64,000 bases of DNA from Acidobacteriota bacterium (GTDB lineage Bacteria; Acidobacteriota; Vicinamibacteria; Vicinamibacterales; JAKQTR01). Shown here in pieces: positions 60,529 through 64,000 of the stretch. Below the pieces are notes generated by a model, which searched no databases, had not been told where the DNA came from, and worked only from the letters and a program-made list of their open reading frames with translations. Location: contig JAKQTR010000041.1 of assembly GCA_029562975.1 (NCBI GenBank), forward strand, positions 434,001 through 498,000. Direction: 5' to 3'. The position numbers were made by a program, and so were the translations under genes. The number at the start of each line of letters is the position of its first letter. Position 1 is the stretch's first letter.

Positions 60529-62334
60529 GTGCCCAGGATCCACCAGCTCCCGCCCGATCTCGCCAGCCAGATCGCCGCCGGCGAGGTCGTCGAGCGCCCC
60601 GCGTCGGTCGTCAAGGAACTGGTCGAGAACGCCATCGACGCCGGCGCCGCGCGGATCACCGTCGCAGTCGAACTGGGAGGCAAGGCGCTCGTGCGGGTCG
60701 AGGACGACGGGGAGGGCATGGACGCGGATGATGCGCGCCTCGCCCTCGAGCGGCACGCCACGAGCAAGATCGCCCGCGCCGAAGACCTCGAGGCGATCGA
60801 GACGATGGGCTTCCGCGGCGAGGCCTTGCCCAGCATAGCGTCGGTTTCGCGCCTCGTCGTGCGGACCCGGCGGCGCGGCGCGGTCGCCGGCACCGAGGTG
60901 CGCGTCAACGGCGGCGTGGTGGCGTCCGTCTCCGAGGTCGGGATGGCGCCGGGGACGATCGTCGAGGTGGCCGACCTCTTCTACAACCTGCCGGCCCGCC
61001 GCAAGTTCCTGAAGTCCGACACCGCAGAGACGGCCCAGGTGTCCCGCCTCGCCTCCCAGCTCGCGCTGGCCCACCCGGACGTCGGGTTCACCGTCGCCAG
61101 CGGGCCGCGCGTGCTGCTCCGCTGCCCGCCGGCGGCGACTCTCGCGGACCGGTTCTACCAGATCTACGGGGATCGCCCGGATCTCGTGCCCCTCGTGAAG
61201 GACGCGGGCGGGATCCGCGTGCACGGGTTCGTGGCGGCCCTGGCCGAGCCGGGGCCCACGCGGGGCGCCCAGCAGTTCTTCGTCAACCGCCGGATCGTCA
61301 AGGACCGCACCGTGGCCCACGCCGTCATCGACGCGTACGCGTCGGCGACTGCGCGCGAGCGGAGGCCCGAGGCGCACGTGTTCATCGAGATGCCGCCCGA
61401 CGCAGTGGACGTGAACGTCCATCCGACCAAGGCCGAGGTGCGCTTCCGCGATCAGTCTCTCGTGCACGAAATCGTCCGACGTGCCGTCCAGGAGGCCATT
61501 GGCGGCGTCTCGGCGCCGGAACTGCGGCTCTCGCCGCCTGAGGCCGAGGCCACAGGGGCGCGCGCCATCAGTCTGCCGGGGCTCCTGGCCGGGTGGTACC
61601 CGCGGAGTCCGCGCGCGGTGGAGGAACTGCCGGCGACCGAGGCGCGCCGCCCGGCCGGCGGGCCCGGGGCGGCGTCGGCCTCTCTCCCCGGGGAGGCTGG
61701 GGGCGGAGCCGGCCTGCCGGGCCCGGCGCCGGACGGCTCGCTCGGGGAGATCGCGCTGAAGCCGCTCGTGCCCCTCGGCCAGTTCCGCAACACGTTCATC
61801 ATCGCCGTGGACGCAGACGGCATCGCCATCATCGACCAGCACGTCGCGCACGAGCGAGTGCTCTACGAGCGCATCTCCGCCCGGCTGCTGTCGGGTCAGC
61901 TCGACAGCCAGCGCCTGCTCACGCCGATCGTCATGGACCTTCCGCCGGGCCCTCGCGCCGCGCTGCTCGCGCACGGCGCCGAGTTGCGGCGGTGCGGGTT
62001 CGAGGTGGAGGACTTCGGGCTGGCCAGCGTCCGCGTGGACGCCATGCCGGCGCTCCTCGGCCGCGAGCAGGGCACGGCGGCGCTGAAGGCCCTGGCCGAC
62101 GATCTCGACGGGATGGGCGGGGCGGCGCCGGTGGAGGAGCACCTCCGGAACATGGCGGCCACCATGGCCTGCCATGCGGCGGTGAAGGCCAACGACCCGC
62201 TCACGTTCGAGAAGATGGCGCACATCTTGGAAGAGCTGCGGCAGACCGCCTACTCCACCGTGTGCCCGCACGGCCGGCCGGTGATGCTGCGTATCTCCCG
62301 CCGCGAAGTGGAGAAGAACTTCCAGCGGACCTGA
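60529..62334 (+). CDS. mutL: DNA mismatch repair protein MutL with endonuclease motif
   Basis: MutL couples mismatch recognition by MutS to strand incision. The 601-residue protein has the GHKL ATPase N-domain (ENAIDAGAARI, DDGEGMDADDA, GFRGEALPSIASV), a Pro/Gly-rich linker (about 335-405) and the dimerisation domain. That domain carries the metal site D436-Q-H-V-A-H-E442-R-V-L-Y-E447, ACHAAVKAND, and C579-P-H-G-R-P. These mark an endonuclease-type MutL, unlike E. coli. The canonical DQHA is DQHV. The start is GTG 60529; no ribosome-binding site is clear. mutS is not in the window. Confidence 0.95.
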   Translation: MPRIHQLPPDLASQIAAGEVVERPASVVKELVENAIDAGAARITVAVELGGKALVRVEDDGEGMDADDARLALERHATSKIARAEDLEAIETMGFRGEALPSIASVSRLVVRTRRRGAVAGTEVRVNGGVVASVSEVGMAPGTIVEVADLFYNLPARRKFLKSDTAETAQVSRLASQLALAHPDVGFTVASGPRVLLRCPPAATLADRFYQIYGDRPDLVPLVKDAGGIRVHGFVAALAEPGPTRGAQQFFVNRRIVKDRTVAHAVIDAYASATARERRPEAHVFIEMPPDAVDVNVHPTKAEVRFRDQSLVHEIVRRAVQEAIGGVSAPELRLSPPEAEATGARAISLPGLLAGWYPRSPRAVEELPATEARRPAGGPGAASASLPGEAGGGAGLPGPAPDGSLGEIALKPLVPLGQFRNTFIIAVDADGIAIIDQHVAHERVLYERISARLLSGQLDSQRLLTPIVMDLPPGPRAALLAHGAELRRCGFEVEDFGLASVRVDAMPALLGREQGTAALKALADDLDGMGGAAPVEEHLRNMAATMACHAAVKANDPLTFEKMAHILEELRQTAYSTVCPHGRPVMLRISRREVEKNFQRT

Positions 62335-62366
62335 GCTCCGGAGTCGGGGCCCGGGATCCAGGGGCG

Positions 62367-63716
62367 CTAGCCCTGCTTTTGCCGGCGCTTCCGAATGGCC
62401 GCCCATCCGTCGAGGCGGCGCTTGATTTCCTTCTCGAAGCCACGTTCGGTCGGCGTGTAGTACTTCCGCCCGGCCACGGCGGGCGGCAGGCAGTCCATGC
62501 CGGTGACCGCGTCCGGGTCGTCGTGAGCGTACTGATAGCCCTTGCCGTAGCCGAGCGCCTTCATGAGCCGGGTCGGGGCGTTGCGCAGGTGCAGCGGCAC
62601 CGGGTCGGCGCGATCGGTGTGGGCGTCAGCCGCGGCACGGAGGTACGCCTGATAGACGGCGTTGCTCTTCGGGGCCGTCGACAGGTAGACGGCGGCCTGC
62701 GTCAGCGCCGTGCTGCCCTCCGGCAGGCCGATGAAATGACAGGCGTCCTTGGCGGCGACCGCCACCGAGAGCGCCTGGGGGTCGGCGTTGCCGACGTCCT
62801 CGGATGCGAAACGGACGAGCCTCCGCGCGATGTAGAGGGGATCCGCGCCGCCCTCGATCATCCGCGCGAGCCAGTACACGGCGGCGTCGGGATCGCTGTT
62901 CCGCATCGACTTGTGGAGGGCGGAGATGAGGTTGTAGTGCTCGTCGCCCGACTTGTCGTAGAGCAGGGCGCGCCGCTCGATTGTCCGCCTCAGGAAGGCC
63001 TCGTCGACGCGGGCGATGCCGCCTTGGGAGGGCGCCGAGGCCGCTGCGAACTCGAGGAGGTTCAGCGCCACTCGGGCGTCGCCGTTCGCGTAGCGGGCGA
63101 TTGCCCGGATCGCCTCGTCGGTGACGCCGATCGCCAGCCCGCCCAGTCCGCGCTCGGCGTCGGAGAGCGCGCGCCGCAGGATGGCGGCGGTGTCCTCCTC
63201 GCTGAGCGGCTGCAGCACGAAGACCTGCGACCGCGAGAGGAGCGGGGCGTTCACCTCGAATGACGGATTCTCCGTCGTGGCCCCGATAAGGACGATGTCA
63301 CCCGACTCCACGCGGGGCAGGAACGCGTCCTGTTGCGCCTTGTTGAAGCGGTGGATCTCGTCCACGAAGAGGATCGTGCGCCGCCCGCGGGTGCGGCGGG
63401 CCCGCTCCGCCTCGGCCATGACCTCGCGGATGTCCTTGATACCGCTCAGCACGGCCGAGAAGGCGATGAAGTGGGCCCGGGTCGAGTCTGCGACCAGGCG
63501 CGCCAGGCTCGTCTTGCCGGTGCCGGGCGGGCCCCAGAGGATGACCGACTGCAGCAGATCGCGCTCGATGGCCTCTCGCAGCGGCTGGCCCGGGGCCAGC
63601 AGGTCCCGCTGGCCGACGTACTCGTCGAAGGAGCGCGGCCGCATGCGCTCCGCCAGCGGCGCGGAGGCGGGGTCGGCAGCTGCCCGGTGCTCGTCGAACA
63701 GGTCGTGGCGGATCAT
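62367..63716 (-). CDS. rarA: Replication-associated recombination protein RarA (MgsA)
   Basis: RarA is an AAA+ ATPase acting at stalled replication forks. The 449-residue protein has the family opening [34 protein letters not shown] and Walker [15 protein letters not shown]. Walker B is [21 protein letters not shown]; sensor [21 protein letters not shown], then [35 protein letters not shown] and the C-terminal tetramerisation part follow. ATG 63716 overlaps the upstream methyltransferase stop by ATGA. It is convergent with mutL, 32 bp apart. Confidence 0.96.
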   Translation of the reverse strand: MIRHDLFDEHRAAADPASAPLAERMRPRSFDEYVGQRDLLAPGQPLREAIERDLLQSVILWGPPGTGKTSLARLVADSTRAHFIAFSAVLSGIKDIREVMAEAERARRTRGRRTILFVDEIHRFNKAQQDAFLPRVESGDIVLIGATTENPSFEVNAPLLSRSQVFVLQPLSEEDTAAILRRALSDAERGLGGLAIGVTDEAIRAIARYANGDARVALNLLEFAAASAPSQGGIARVDEAFLRRTIERRALLYDKSGDEHYNLISALHKSMRNSDPDAAVYWLARMIEGGADPLYIARRLVRFASEDVGNADPQALSVAVAAKDACHFIGLPEGSTALTQAAVYLSTAPKSNAVYQAYLRAAADAHTDRADPVPLHLRNAPTRLMKALGYGKGYQYAHDDPDAVTGMDCLPPAVAGRKYYTPTERGFEKEIKRRLDGWAAIRKRRQKQG

Positions 63717-64000
63717 GAGGCCAACCCCGCGTGCCGCTGCCGGCGCGCCTCGAACAGCATCACGCCGGCGGCGACGGCCACGTTGAGCGACTCGACCGGC
63801 GCGCGCATCGGGATGGTGAGCGTCTCATCGGCCAGGTCCAGGACCGAGGCGGGGAGTCCCGCGCCCTCGCCGCCGAGCAGGAACAGGATCGGCCCCGTCA
63901 GGTCGACGTCGAACACGCTGCGGCCCCTGCCGGGCGCCGCGGCCAGCACGCGGATGCCGCGCGCGCGCGCCTCGGCGCACGCCGTGAAGACGTCCGCGCC
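63713..64000 (-). CDS. SpoU/TrmH-family RNA methyltransferase, N-terminus cut by window edge
   Basis: Only the last 95 residues are inside the window. They show the SpoU knotted-methyltransferase C-terminal motifs: [52 protein letters not shown]. The G-E-G-x-G-L and I-P-M ... S-L-N-V-A-x-A loops bind S-adenosylmethionine in the trefoil knot. The target could be a 2'-O-ribose of 23S rRNA (RlmB-like) or tRNA; this cannot be told without the N-terminus. The stop overlaps the rarA start by ATGA. Confidence 0.9.
   Translation of the reverse strand, partial: GADVFTACAEARARGIRVLAAAPGRGRSVFDVDLTGPILFLLGGEGAGLPASVLDLADETLTIPMRAPVESLNVAVAAGVMLFEARRQRHAGLAS

Overview
The window is high-G+C DNA (roughly 70 % by eye), almost fully coding, from a didermic (LPS-bearing) Gram-negative bacterium. 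It has a CMP-Kdo pathway, a type IV pilus secretin, several lipobox proteins and a CsgG-like protein. The best taxonomic clue is the VWA protein at 35943-36866, which matches the 'VWFA-related Acidobacterial domain' family. The gene order (rplM-rpsI-rpsB-tsf-pyrH-frr; pilMNOPQ; kdsB-pyrG-kdsA-kdsD-TPR) and base composition fit a soil Acidobacteriota, perhaps of the Vicinamibacteria type. That placement is an inference. I saw no tRNA, rRNA, CRISPR array, insertion sequence, integrase or phage gene; this is core chromosome.

Layout. 1-4935 (minus strand): ribosomal and translation operon rplM-rpsI-rpsB-tsf-pyrH-frr, followed by threonine synthase cut by the left edge. 4936-5307: divergent control region with a textbook sigma-54 promoter facing right. 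5308-12427: pilMNOPQ and two predicted lipoproteins. 12576-16232: TPR protein, M24 aminopeptidase, accB-accC. 16384-20963: APC permease, folD, coaE and a TIG-domain lipoprotein overlapping coaE. 20993-26500 (minus): Kdo island kdsB-pyrG-kdsA-kdsD-lapB-like. 26680-28255: a PilP/GspC-like exported protein and malate dehydrogenase. 28402-33012 (minus): sdhCAB, then a murein endopeptidase. 33294-35337: sucCD. 35551-36866 (minus): VWA protein and a small partner. 37023-38709: glycine-zipper coiled-coil protein and CsgG-like protein. 38846-41625 (minus): parvulin lipoprotein and PruA. 41804-44664: korAB. 44771-44971 (minus): 66-residue protein with a Rieske box-II-like motif. 45109-45747: ndk and a DUF2905 membrane protein that lacks a normal start codon. 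45806-60522: hisS-aspS-phoH-ybeY-corC-era-recO-glyQ-glyS-ppdK-corA. 60529-62334: mutL. 62367-64000 (minus): rarA and a SpoU-type rRNA methyltransferase cut by the right edge.

How the genes fit together. Four steps of the TCA cycle sit within 18 kb: mdh, sdhCAB, sucCD and the ferredoxin-linked korAB. Together with ppdK this suggests a cycle using 2-oxoglutarate:ferredoxin oxidoreductase. The Kdo island makes CMP-Kdo for lipid A core (CTP supplied by PyrG), and its last gene resembles LapB, which tunes LPS synthesis. The pilMNOPQ cluster builds the alignment and secretin complex of a type IVa pilus and seems to be under RpoN control.

Regulation. Many genes are preceded by a clear TANNAT -10 hexamer with a poor -35. 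In several cases the hexamer lies only 5-10 nt before the start codon, so the mRNAs should be leaderless or nearly so. This pattern also helps choose starts. The less expected items are the sigma-54 pilus promoter, the CTG-start DUF2905 gene, the Lys/Ala/Pro-rich tail on PpdK, the second PilP-like protein and the Rieske-like mini-protein. I did not see a convincing wholly new multi-gene defence or mobile system.
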